Assembly: GCA_036381175.1 (NCBI GenBank)
Contig: DASVDI010000025.1
Location: forward strand, 5,362 to 69,361
From: JAJUFS01 sp036381175
Lineage (GTDB): Bacteria > Pseudomonadota > Gammaproteobacteria > Natronospirales > JAJUFS01
DNA: 64,000 bases
Reading direction: 5' to 3'
Within the stretch, counting starts at the first letter, position 1. Each line of letters starts with the position of its first letter. A program made the position numbers and the translations under genes. Below the pieces are notes generated by a model that saw only the letters and a program-made list of their open reading frames with translations, did not search any database and was not told where the DNA came from. This document shows positions 41,244-49,306 of this stretch, one piece after another.

Positions 41244-41273
41244 CAGAACATTCGTAAGACGCGGCCCGCCGCC

Positions 41274-41543
41274 TTAGCGGCGTAGACCCAACCGTTCGAT
41301 CAGCTGCTGGTAGCGATCGCGGTTATTGCTCTTCAGATAATCCAGCAGCTTGCGGCGCTGGTTGACCATCTTGAGCAGGCCACGACGCGAGTGGTGGTCG
41401 CCCTTGTGCTGGTTGAAGTGCTCCGTCAGCTCGCTGATGCGCGCCGACAGTAGTGCAACCTGCACTTCCGGCGAACCGGTGTCGCCTTCGCCGGTCTTGT
41501 ACTGGTCGATGATTTCGCGTTTGTGTTCTACGGTCAGAGACAT
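41274..41543 (-). CDS. rpsO: 30S ribosomal protein S15
   Basis: A primary 16S rRNA-binding protein of the small subunit. The 89 residues match the family exactly: GDTGSPEVQVALLSARI, LTEHFNQHKGDHHSRRGL and LLDYLK near the end. The ATG at 41543 has AGGAT eight bases upstream. It has its own promoter (41605-41633) and precedes pnp. A leader hairpin with 5-bp stem ggggc / gcccc (41567-41589) could be involved in S15 self-regulation. Confidence 0.98.
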   Translation of the reverse strand: MSLTVEHKREIIDQYKTGEGDTGSPEVQVALLSARISELTEHFNQHKGDHHSRRGLLKMVNQRRKLLDYLKSNNRDRYQQLIERLGLRR

Positions 41544-41604
41544 TTGTTGATCCTGTTCGTGTACCAGGGGCCCGACTGCGCGAAGCCCCGAGAATGAGCG
41601 CGGT

Positions 41605-41633
41605 ATTGTAGCCGCGCGGGATGGGTCTAACAA
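41605..41633 (-). promoter_or_regulatory. Sigma70 promoter for rpsO
   Basis: Minus strand TTGTTA (41628-41633), exactly 17 bases, TACAAT (41605-41610). Both hexamers are close to consensus. The promoter lies in the gap after truB, so rpsO-pnp can be transcribed independently of the rimP-truB operon. Confidence 0.7.
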
Positions 41634-41660
41634 GTCGAAAAACCCAGTCAAAACACCTCG

Positions 41661-42578
41661 TTAAGGCGTTGCGAGCAGCCGTTTCGGCGCAATTCTGCCG
41701 TCATCGGCCACTTCACCGATGCCGAGGAATTTCCCGGCATCCGAATACAGCCGGACCCGGCCCTCGGTGGGCGAACCCGCCACCTGAACCGCCTGGCCGC
41801 GCCGGACATAAAAACTCATGTCTGCGTCCAGGCTCACCACCGGCCAGTCCGCAACGGCGGAATCCACCGGCAGCAGCAGTTCGTCCAGCGCAGCATGGCC
41901 GCCGGCTTCAAGCCGTGCTTCCAGTTCCGTGAGCGTGAACATCGGACGCTTTTCATACGGTCCGACGCCAAGCCTTCGAAGCGCCGTGACGTGCCCGAGC
42001 GTGCCGAGCGCCGCCGCGATGTCCTCGATGAGCGTCCGCACGTAGGTTCCCTTGGAACAGCGCACATCCAGCGCCAGTGAATCCGGGCTGAACGTTTCCA
42101 GTGCCAGCGAGAAAATGCGTACCGTGCGCGGCGGACGTTCCACTTCCTCGCCCGCGCGCGCGAGCTCATACAGCCGCCGGCCCTGGTGTTTCAGCGCTGA
42201 ATACATCGGCGGCACCTGCTCGATGTCGCCGGTGAGATCGTTCAGCACTTCGCGCAGACGAATTTCGTCAAATACGGGAACGGAAGCGGTTTCGGTGACT
42301 TCGCCTTCTGCATCGGCGGTAGCCGTGCGTACGCCAAGCTTCGCCGTCACGCGGTAATGCTTGTCCGAATCCAGCAGGAAACCTGAAACCTTCGTCGCCT
42401 CGCCAAGGCACACGGGCAGCATGCCGGTCGCGAGCGGATCGAGACTGCCGGTGTGACCCGCCTTCGCGGCACCGAAGAGGCGCTTCACGCGCTGCAGTGC
42501 GTGGTTGGAACTCGCGCCGGAATCCTTGTCGAGCAGCAGGACGCCGTCGATCGCGCGGCCCTTGCGTTGACGACCCAT
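41661..42578 (-). CDS. truB: tRNA pseudouridine-55 synthase
   Basis: Makes pseudouridine 55 in the T-arm of tRNAs. The 305 residues start GRAIDGVLLLDKDSGASSNHALQ, with the catalytic Asp in GHTGSLDPLATGMLP. RSKGTYVRTL-like (CSKGTYVRTLIEDI) is conserved, and the C-terminal PUA-like domain ends the protein. The ATG is directly adjacent to the rbfA stop. Standard place in the nusA-infB-rbfA-truB-rpsO order. Confidence 0.97.
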   Translation of the reverse strand: MGRQRKGRAIDGVLLLDKDSGASSNHALQRVKRLFGAAKAGHTGSLDPLATGMLPVCLGEATKVSGFLLDSDKHYRVTAKLGVRTATADAEGEVTETASVPVFDEIRLREVLNDLTGDIEQVPPMYSALKHQGRRLYELARAGEEVERPPRTVRIFSLALETFSPDSLALDVRCSKGTYVRTLIEDIAAALGTLGHVTALRRLGVGPYEKRPMFTLTELEARLEAGGHAALDELLLPVDSAVADWPVVSLDADMSFYVRRGQAVQVAGSPTEGRVRLYSDAGKFLGIGEVADDGRIAPKRLLATP

Positions 42579-42971
42579 CTAGTCCTCGCTGCCGTCGCCG
42601 TTGGTCTCTTGCTGGCGGTCGCGCTCGCGCGCGGCGTCGATCAGCGCGTCCATGCGCATGCCTTCGGCAACGCTGCGGTCGTAGATGAATTTCAATTCCG
42701 GCACGTGCCGCATGCGCATGATCTGGCTGAGTTCGTGGCGCAGGTAGCCGGCGGCGCGATTCAGCGCCGCCTGGGTTTCCTTGATCTGCTCCGGCGCGTC
42801 GTCAAGCTGGCTGAAATAGATGCGCGCATACGACACGTCCTTGCTCACTTCCACATCAGTCAGTGTTGCGCCCTGCGCGCGCGGGTCCTTGACGCGATGA
42901 CGCAACAGTTCACCCAGCTCGCGGCGCAATTGCTCCGCGACCCGTGTACTGCGTGTGAACTCCCTTGGCAT
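42579..42971 (-). CDS. rbfA: Ribosome-binding factor A
   Basis: A cold-related factor for 16S rRNA 5'-end maturation and 30S assembly. The 130-residue KH-fold protein starts MPREFTRSTRVAEQLRREL and contains VEVSKDVSYARIYFS and YLRHELSQIMRMRHVPEL, all family hallmarks. It lies 12 bases after infB. Confidence 0.97.
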   Translation of the reverse strand: MPREFTRSTRVAEQLRRELGELLRHRVKDPRAQGATLTDVEVSKDVSYARIYFSQLDDAPEQIKETQAALNRAAGYLRHELSQIMRMRHVPELKFIYDRSVAEGMRMDALIDAARERDRQQETNGDGSED

Positions 42972-42983
42972 CGTCGTGTCTCG

Positions 42984-45509
42984 TCAGAGCGTGCGTTGAA
43001 CTTCAACGCGCTCATAGCACTCGATCTGATCGCCGACCTTCACGTCGTTGTAATCCTTCACGCCGATACCGCATTCCGTGCCGGCGCGCACTTCGTTGAC
43101 GTCATCCTTGAAGCGGCGCAGCGATTCCAGCGCACCTTCGTAAATCACGACGTTGTCGCGCAGGACGCGAATCGGGTTGTTGCGCTTGACGGAACCTTCG
43201 ACGACAAGACAGCCCGCGATCTGGCCGATCTTCGGCGCCTTGAACACGTCGCGCACTTCGGCAAGACCGATGATCTCTTCGCGGATCTCCGACGACAGCA
43301 TGCCCGAGAGCGCTTTCTTCACTTCATCGATGGCATCGTAGATGACCGAGTAGTAATGCACGTCAACGCCCGACTCGTCGATCTGGCGGCGCGCGGCACT
43401 GTCGGCACGCACGTTGAAACCGATGATGACGGCTTCCGATGCCGCGGCGAGGTTGACGTCGGATTCGGTGATGCCGCCGACTCCCGAGGCAATCACTTTC
43501 ACCTTCACTTCGGCGTCGCCCTGCTTGGTCAGCGAATCGGAAAGCGCTTCGACAGAACCCTGCACATCGGCCTTCACCACGAGGTTGAGAATCTTGACCT
43601 CGCCCTCTTCCATCTGGTTGAACATGTTCTCCAGTTTCGACGACTGCTGGCGCGCGAGTTTCACTTCACGCAGCTTGCCCTGGCGATACATCGCGACTTC
43701 ACGCGCCTTGCGTTCATCGGAAACGACAATCGCCTCGTCACCCGCTGACGGAATGCCGGAAAGACCCAGCACCTGCGCCGGCATCGACGGGCCAACGGCT
43801 TCGATCGGCTTGCCGGCTTCGTCGAACATCGCGCGAATGCGGCCGTATTCCTGGCCGGCGAGCAGGATGTCGCCCTTCTTCAACGTGCCGCGCTGAACCA
43901 GCACCGTCGCAACCGGACCGCGGCCTTTTTCCAGCGATGATTCAACAACCACGCCAGCAGCAGGCCCATCGGCGACGGCTTTCAGTTCCAACACTTCTGC
44001 CTGCACGAGCAGCGAATCCAGCAGCGCGTCGACACCGTCGCCGGTTTTTGCAGAAACGTTCACGAAAATAACATCGCCGCCCCAGTCTTCCGGAATGACG
44101 TCGTGCTGCGAGAGCTCCGTCTTGACGCGATCCGGATCGGCTTCCGGCTTGTCGATCTTGTTGACGGCAATCACCAGCGGCACGCCGGCGGCTTTCGCAT
44201 GCTGCACGGCCTCGATGGTCTGCGGCATGACGCCGTCATCGGCCGCGACAACCAGCACGACAATGTCGGTCAGCTGCGCACCGCGCGCGCGCATGGCGGT
44301 AAACGCGGCGTGGCCCGGCGTATCCAGGAAGCTGATCATGCCCTTGTCGGTTTCGACGTGGTAGGCGCCGATGTGCTGCGTGATGCCGCCCGCTTCACCC
44401 GCCGCGACTTTCGTGCGGCGAATGTAATCGAGCAGCGAGGTCTTGCCGTGATCGACATGACCCATGATGGTGACGACCGGCGGACGATCGACGGCTTCGC
44501 CTTCGCCCGCGCCTTCCGCGATCACCTGCACTTCGAGTTCGTTTTCGCGCAGCAGTTTCGCGGTGTGGCCCATTTCCTCGACTACGAGTTGCGCGGTTTC
44601 CTGGTCCAGCACCTGGTTGATGGTGGCCATCACGCCGAGATTCATCATGGTGCGGATCAGGTCGGTCGCCTTCACGGCCATCTTGTTGGCGAGTTCGCCA
44701 ACCGTGACGGTTTCCGGAATGCTGACTTCGCGCTTCACAGGCGCTGCCGGTTTTTCGAAACCGTGCTGCGTATCGACGGCCACGCCGCCACGCCGCTGGC
44801 GCGGCGCCTTCTTGCCGGAACGGCGACCGCCCTTGCCGGCAGTGACGTGCAGCTCCTGGCGACCGTACTTCGTCGGTGCGCCGCGCTGCTGCTTGCGTTC
44901 GTCTTCGGCAGCCTGCTTGCGCGCTTCTTCTTCGGCCTTGCGGCGCTCTTCGGCTTCCTTGCGCTCGCGCTCGACATCCTCGCGACGCTTCTTTTCGACT
45001 TCCTCGGCCTGCTGCTTCTGCGCGGACGCTTCGCGCTCGCGCGATTCCTCTTCTTCGCGCTGCTTGCGCGCGGCTTCTTCCTCGACCTTGCGAAGTGCTG
45101 CTTCCTCGGCTTCACGCGCCTCGCGAACCTTCGCTTCTTCCGCGTCGCGCTTCGCCTGCTCTTCTGCCTTGCGCGCGGCTTCCTGTTCTTCGAGTACGCT
45201 GCGCTTCACGTAGGTACGTTTCTTGCGCACTTCAACGCTGACGGTCTTCGCCTTGCCCTGGCCACCAGCGAGCTTCAGTTCACTGACACTGCGGCGATTG
45301 AGCGTGATCTTGCGCGGCTCATTGCCGCCCGCCGCACCGTCCTTACCGTGTGAACGGCGCAGGTGCGAGAGCAACTGCATCTTCTGATCATCATTGATAC
45401 TGTCGTCCGCGGACGCGACTTCAAGCCCGGCTTCGCCAAGCTGCGTCAACAGGCGATCGACCGGTACGCCCAGTACGTCGGCGAACTGTTTTACGGTGAC
45501 TTCCGCCAT
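42984..45509 (-). CDS. infB: Translation initiation factor IF-2
   Basis: A GTPase that positions the initiator tRNA and joins subunits. At 841 residues it has the IF2N domain (VKQFADVLGVPVDRLLTQLGEAGLEV), then about 110 residues of charged E/A/K/R helix (about residues 95-205), and a second IF2N-type stretch. The G domain follows (P-loop GHVDHGKTS, then DTPGH and NKID), and domains II-IV finish the protein. The ATG at 45509 has GGGAGGG upstream; the longer in-frame start has no ribosome site. The initiator tRNA gene it uses is encoded upstream in this cluster. Confidence 0.98.
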   Translation of the reverse strand: MAEVTVKQFADVLGVPVDRLLTQLGEAGLEVASADDSINDDQKMQLLSHLRRSHGKDGAAGGNEPRKITLNRRSVSELKLAGGQGKAKTVSVEVRKKRTYVKRSVLEEQEAARKAEEQAKRDAEEAKVREAREAEEAALRKVEEEAARKQREEEESREREASAQKQQAEEVEKKRREDVERERKEAEERRKAEEEARKQAAEDERKQQRGAPTKYGRQELHVTAGKGGRRSGKKAPRQRRGGVAVDTQHGFEKPAAPVKREVSIPETVTVGELANKMAVKATDLIRTMMNLGVMATINQVLDQETAQLVVEEMGHTAKLLRENELEVQVIAEGAGEGEAVDRPPVVTIMGHVDHGKTSLLDYIRRTKVAAGEAGGITQHIGAYHVETDKGMISFLDTPGHAAFTAMRARGAQLTDIVVLVVAADDGVMPQTIEAVQHAKAAGVPLVIAVNKIDKPEADPDRVKTELSQHDVIPEDWGGDVIFVNVSAKTGDGVDALLDSLLVQAEVLELKAVADGPAAGVVVESSLEKGRGPVATVLVQRGTLKKGDILLAGQEYGRIRAMFDEAGKPIEAVGPSMPAQVLGLSGIPSAGDEAIVVSDERKAREVAMYRQGKLREVKLARQQSSKLENMFNQMEEGEVKILNLVVKADVQGSVEALSDSLTKQGDAEVKVKVIASGVGGITESDVNLAAASEAVIIGFNVRADSAARRQIDESGVDVHYYSVIYDAIDEVKKALSGMLSSEIREEIIGLAEVRDVFKAPKIGQIAGCLVVEGSVKRNNPIRVLRDNVVIYEGALESLRRFKDDVNEVRAGTECGIGVKDYNDVKVGDQIECYERVEVQRTL

Positions 45510-45532
45510 CTGAACCCTCCCGGGATTCCGGT

Positions 45533-47023
45533 TCACTCTTCGGCAAACCACGGGGCACGCGCGGTCATGATCAACCGCCCGGCGCGCTCCTCGTCCATGC
45601 CCTCGATTTCCATCATTTCATCGACCGACTGCTCGGCCAGGTCTTCCATGGTCACGACACCGCGTCCCGCGAGCGTGTAGGCCAGCGCGCGATCCATGCC
45701 TTCCATGTTCAGCAGATCATCGGCCGGCTTTTCATCGCCGAGTTTTTCCTCGGAGACGATCGCCTGCGTCAGCAGCACGTCGCGCGCGCGGCCGCGCAAT
45801 TCATCGACGATGCCTTCATCGAACTCCTCGATCTCGACAAGCTCGGAGGCCGGCACGTAGGCGATTTCCTCGATGCTGGAAAAACCTTCCTGCACGAGAA
45901 TGACGGCAACCTCCTCGTCGACGTCGAGCTGATCCATGAACAGCTGCTGCAGTTCCTTGATTTCCTTCTCGGTCTTTTCTTCGGCCTGCGATTCGGTCAT
46001 CACGTTGAGTTCCCAGCCCGCGAGCTCGGAAGCAAGACGAATATTCTGACCGCCGCGGCCGATGGCGAGCGACAATTTGTCCTCTTCCACCGCGATATCC
46101 ATGCTGTGCTTGTCCTCGTCGACGACAATCGACGTGACTTCCGCCGGCGACATGGCATTGATGACAAACTGTGCCGGGTTTTCGTTCCACACGATGATGT
46201 CGATGCGCTCGCCGGAAAGTTCGTTCGACACCGCCTGCACGCGCGAACCGCGCATGCCGACGCAGGCGCCGACGGGATCGATGCGCTGATCGTTCGATTT
46301 CACCGCAATCTTCGCGCGCTGGCCAGGATCGCGGGCGGCGCCCATGATTTCGATCAGGCCCTGGCCGATTTCCGGCACTTCAATGGTGAACAGCTCTTCC
46401 AGGAAGCGCTTGTCGGTACGGCTCAAAAACAATTGCGGACCGCGCAGCTCGGAACGGATTTCCTTGAGATACGCACGCACGCGATCACCGGCGCGCACCG
46501 CTTCGCGCGGAATCATGTCTTCGCGCGGAATCAGCGCTTCGGCGTTGCCGCCGAGGTCCACGAACACATTGCCGCGCTCGACGCGCTTGACGATGCCGGT
46601 GACCAGCTCGCCCTGGCGATCCTTGTACTGTTCCACCACCTGCGCGCGCTCGGCTTCGCGCACCTTCTGCACGATGACCTGCTTCGCGGTCTGTGCGGCG
46701 ATGCGACCGAAAGCGACCGAGTCCATCGGCTCTTCGATATAGCCATCGACCTCGACGTCCGGGTCCTTCTGCTTCGCTTCGCTGAGCGTGACTTCCTTTT
46801 CCGGAAATTCGATTTCCGCGTCGTCTTCCACCACCAGCCAGCGGCGGAAGGTTTCGTAGGAACCGTCCTGCCGGTTGATGGCAACGCGCGCGTCGATGTC
46901 ACCGCCCTGTTTCTTGCGCGTGGCTGATGCCAGCGCCGCTTCGATGGCTTCGAAGATGACTTCCTTGTCCACGCCCTTTTCGTTCGAAACGGCGTCCGCG
47001 ACCAGAAGAATTTCTTTGTTCAT
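45533..47023 (-). CDS. nusA: Transcription termination/antitermination protein NusA
   Basis: Binds RNA polymerase and modulates pausing, termination and antitermination. The 496 residues have the N-terminal polymerase-binding domain (MNKEILLVADAVSNEKG), an S1 domain (VTGIVKRVERGNVFVDLGG), KH1/KH2 (VGACVGMRGSRVQAVSNEL and LAIGRGGQNIRLASELAGW) and two C-terminal acidic repeats (AR1/AR2), the gammaproteobacterial form. It is the second gene of the rimP operon, where the product is known to regulate its own transcript in E. coli. Confidence 0.98.
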   Translation of the reverse strand: MNKEILLVADAVSNEKGVDKEVIFEAIEAALASATRKKQGGDIDARVAINRQDGSYETFRRWLVVEDDAEIEFPEKEVTLSEAKQKDPDVEVDGYIEEPMDSVAFGRIAAQTAKQVIVQKVREAERAQVVEQYKDRQGELVTGIVKRVERGNVFVDLGGNAEALIPREDMIPREAVRAGDRVRAYLKEIRSELRGPQLFLSRTDKRFLEELFTIEVPEIGQGLIEIMGAARDPGQRAKIAVKSNDQRIDPVGACVGMRGSRVQAVSNELSGERIDIIVWNENPAQFVINAMSPAEVTSIVVDEDKHSMDIAVEEDKLSLAIGRGGQNIRLASELAGWELNVMTESQAEEKTEKEIKELQQLFMDQLDVDEEVAVILVQEGFSSIEEIAYVPASELVEIEEFDEGIVDELRGRARDVLLTQAIVSEEKLGDEKPADDLLNMEGMDRALAYTLAGRGVVTMEDLAEQSVDEMMEIEGMDEERAGRLIMTARAPWFAEE

Positions 47024-47060
47024 GACTGTCTTTCCCGACGATCGATGTCTGTGTGGTAAT

Positions 47061-47516
47061 TCAGTATTCCGGAACGATCCGCGCGCGCTTCAGCGTCGCG
47101 ATTTCCAGTGTGACGGCCTCGCCATCGACTTCCACGGTCACGCGGCCGTCTTCAACAGCGGCCAGCTTTCCCGTGAAGCGCCAGCGCCGGTCCGCCAGCG
47201 GCGACTCCAGTTCCAGCTTCACCTTCTCGCCGATCGCATCGGCGAAATGTTTTTCCGTTCGCAGCGGCCGCTCAAGCCCCGGCGATGACACCTCGAGGCT
47301 GTATTCGCCCGGCATCGGATCCTCGACGTCGAGCACACCGCTGACCTGGTGGCTCACCTGCTCGCAATCGTCCAGCCCGACGCCTTCAGGCTTGTCGATG
47401 TACAACCGCACCAGCCCGTTCTTCGGATTGCTGCGCGCTTCCAGCTCGACGAGTTCGTAGCCCATGGCTTCGATTGTCGGCTCCAGCAGCGTTATCAGTT
47501 TTTCCCTTAGACTCAT
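47061..47516 (-). CDS. rimP: Ribosome maturation factor RimP
   Basis: Needed for 30S maturation. The 151 residues begin MSLREKLITLLEPTIEAMGYELVELE and contain RLYIDKPEGVGLDDCEQVSHQVSGVLDVEDP and LEVSSPGLERPL. The ATG at 47516 is the family start; upstream codons read into the leader hairpin. It heads rimP-nusA-infB-rbfA-truB. Directly upstream is an attenuator-like hairpin (47531-47552). Confidence 0.97.
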   Translation of the reverse strand: MSLREKLITLLEPTIEAMGYELVELEARSNPKNGLVRLYIDKPEGVGLDDCEQVSHQVSGVLDVEDPMPGEYSLEVSSPGLERPLRTEKHFADAIGEKVKLELESPLADRRWRFTGKLAAVEDGRVTVEVDGEAVTLEIATLKRARIVPEY

Positions 47517-47530
47517 GGCCTGCCGCAAAT

Positions 47531-47552
47531 AAAAAATGGGCCAATGGCCCAT
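47531..47552 (-). terminator. Attenuator-like terminator just before rimP
   Basis: A 7-bp stem (ATGGGCC / GGCCCAT, loop ATT on the transcript) is followed by six T, ending about 15 bases before the rimP ATG. It has the full form of an intrinsic terminator placed so that only read-through transcripts reach rimP-nusA-infB. Confidence 0.7.
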
Positions 47553-47558
47553 CCTGAA

Positions 47559-47581
47559 AACTCGCCATTTAACAACGAGTT
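47559..47581 (-). promoter_or_regulatory. Upstream leader hairpin, possible antiterminator partner
   Basis: AACTCG / CGAGTT forms a 6-bp stem with an 11-base loop. On the transcript, AATGGC within it is complementary to GCCATT of the next hairpin (47531-47552), so the two structures could exclude each other. This is inferred from complementarity alone. Confidence 0.35.
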
Positions 47582-47633
47582 ATGGAGTATTCCTTAAGTC
47601 GATAAACAACTTTCCATCCGTCGGGCGAAAACG

Positions 47634-47655
47634 AAAAAGCCCCGAACATCGGGGC
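47634..47655 (-). terminator. Terminator of the initiator tRNA gene
   Basis: A 7-bp stem (GCCCCGA / TCGGGGC, loop of 3) followed by five T lies 34 bases after the tRNA. It should release the tRNA transcript, with some read-through into the rimP leader. Confidence 0.85.
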
Positions 47656-47688
47656 CTTATCAGCACTGCTGTCTATCACACAGTGTAT

Positions 47689-47765
47689 TGGTAGCGGGGG
47701 CAGGATTTGAACCTGCGACCTTCGGGTTATGAGCCCGACGAGCTGCCAGACTGCTCCACCCCGCA
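47689..47765 (-). tRNA. Initiator tRNA-fMet (CAU), CCA encoded
   Basis: The 77-base cloverleaf reads from TGCGGGG to CCCCGCTACCA. The anticodon loop is CTCATAA, and the anticodon stem has the three consecutive G-C pairs (GGG/CCC) that mark initiator tRNAs. Positions 1 and 72 are T and T, an unpaired end as required for formylation, but not the C-A mismatch of E. coli. CCA is encoded. It precedes rimP-nusA-infB, the metY arrangement of E. coli. Confidence 0.97.
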
Positions 47766-47779
47766 CCCGACGAGGCGGC

Positions 47780-47809
47780 ATTCTATATGATCGAATGCCT
47801 GATTTTCAA
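47780..47809 (-). promoter_or_regulatory. Sigma70 promoter for the initiator tRNA
   Basis: Minus strand TTGAAA (47804-47809), 18 bases, TAGAAT (47780-47785), with a TATAGA alternative at 16 bases. A GC-rich discriminator (GCCGCC) follows, typical of growth-rate-controlled stable RNA promoters. Transcription should begin about 8 bases before the tRNA. Confidence 0.7.
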
Positions 47810-47844
47810 GGAAGAATCCGGATTTAATCAGGATGACGGATTTG

Positions 47845-49287
47845 TCAGCTGATCGCGCTGATGCAAACGGCCATCAGCCCGCCCGGGAAAATACCCAATC
47901 CGAGAATCAACAGGCCATTCACGCTCATCACCAGGCGTGAGTCCGCTGCGACTTCCAGCTCGCCCGCATCGTCCACAGGCTCATCGAAATACATGATCTT
48001 GACGAGGCGAAGGTAATAAAACGCGCTGACGACCGACAGTACGACGGCCGCAACGGCAAGCCAGGTGAAGCCCGCTTCCAGCGCCGCCCAGATGACCGCG
48101 AATTTCGCGTAGAAGCCGACAAACGGCGGCACCCCGGCCATCCCGAACATCACGAACATCATCATCGCGGCAAACCACGGGCTGCGGCGGTTGAGGCCCG
48201 CGAAATCATCCAGCTTGTCGGCCTCGAAGCCTGACCGCGCGAGCAGCAGGATCATGCCGAAACCGGCCGCCGCCATGATTACGTAGGTAATGGTGTAGAA
48301 CATCGCGGCCTGGTAGCCCTGTGCGGTACCCGCGAGAATGCCCATCAACAGGAATCCGACATGCGAGATCGTCGAATACGCGAGCATGCGCTTGAGACTG
48401 GTCTGCGCGATCGCGACAACCGAACCGATGAACATGGACAACAGCGCGAGCGCGACGATGATGGCCTGCCACGCGGAATGCATCGCACCGAGACCTTCGA
48501 CCAGCAGCCGCATGAACAGCGCGAACGCGGCGAGCTTCGGCACCGTACCGAGGAACAGCGTCACCGCCGTCGGCGCGCCTTCGTAAACATCCGGTATCCA
48601 CATGTGGAACGGCACCGCGCCCAGCTTGAACGCCATGCCGATGATCACGAACACGAGCGCGAGCAACAACCCGGCACTGAGCTCCGCGCCTGACGCCCAC
48701 GCGGCCAGTTCCAGGACATCGAGTGTGCCGCTGATGCCGTAGAGAATCGACATGCCATAAAGCAGCAAGCCTGATGCAATCGCGCCCAGCACGAAATATT
48801 TCATGGCGGCTTCGGAAGCGACACCATCGTCACGACGCAGGGCAACGAGACCGTAGGAACTCAAGGACAACAATTCCAGGCCGAGATACAGGCTGACGAA
48901 ATTGAGTCCCGAGATCATCACCATCGCGCCGAGCAGCGCACCAAGGATGAGTACGTAGAACTCGCCCTGGAACAACTGCCGGGATTTCAGGTAATCGCGC
49001 GAATAGACCAGCACCGCGGCGGTGGTCGCGCAGGCAACCAGTTTCAGCACGATGGCCATGCCGTCGGCGACGTACATGCCGCTGAAGGTGACGATATCGG
49101 GGTTGTCGATCTGCGCGCCGAGAATCAGCACCGTGCCCGCGAGCGTGCCCAGCGACAGCCAGTGCGTGAACACGCGCTGCTTGTCACTGAAGAACAGGTC
49201 CGCGACGAGAATGACGCAGGCCATGCCGAGCAGGAACATCTCGGGCAGCGCGGGCCAGAGGTTCGGCGATATGAAAGTCGTTTCCAT
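47845..49287 (-). CDS. nuoN: NADH-quinone oxidoreductase subunit N
   Basis: Antiporter-like, proton-pumping membrane subunit at the inner end of the row N-M-L of complex I. The 480 residues are nearly all hydrophobic (about 14 segments). Key pump residues are in KYFVLGAIASGLLLYG and AFKLGAVPFHMWIPDVYEGAP, with lysine and proline conserved, and LKRMLAYSTISHVGF follows. It is the last gene of the nuo operon, 19 bases after nuoM. The 80 bases downstream hold the tRNA promoter on the same strand. Confidence 0.97.
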   Translation of the reverse strand: METTFISPNLWPALPEMFLLGMACVILVADLFFSDKQRVFTHWLSLGTLAGTVLILGAQIDNPDIVTFSGMYVADGMAIVLKLVACATTAAVLVYSRDYLKSRQLFQGEFYVLILGALLGAMVMISGLNFVSLYLGLELLSLSSYGLVALRRDDGVASEAAMKYFVLGAIASGLLLYGMSILYGISGTLDVLELAAWASGAELSAGLLLALVFVIIGMAFKLGAVPFHMWIPDVYEGAPTAVTLFLGTVPKLAAFALFMRLLVEGLGAMHSAWQAIIVALALLSMFIGSVVAIAQTSLKRMLAYSTISHVGFLLMGILAGTAQGYQAAMFYTITYVIMAAAGFGMILLLARSGFEADKLDDFAGLNRRSPWFAAMMMFVMFGMAGVPPFVGFYAKFAVIWAALEAGFTWLAVAAVVLSVVSAFYYLRLVKIMYFDEPVDDAGELEVAADSRLVMSVNGLLILGLGIFPGGLMAVCISAIS

Positions 49288-49306
49288 GTTCGAAATTCAG
49301 CCCCGC

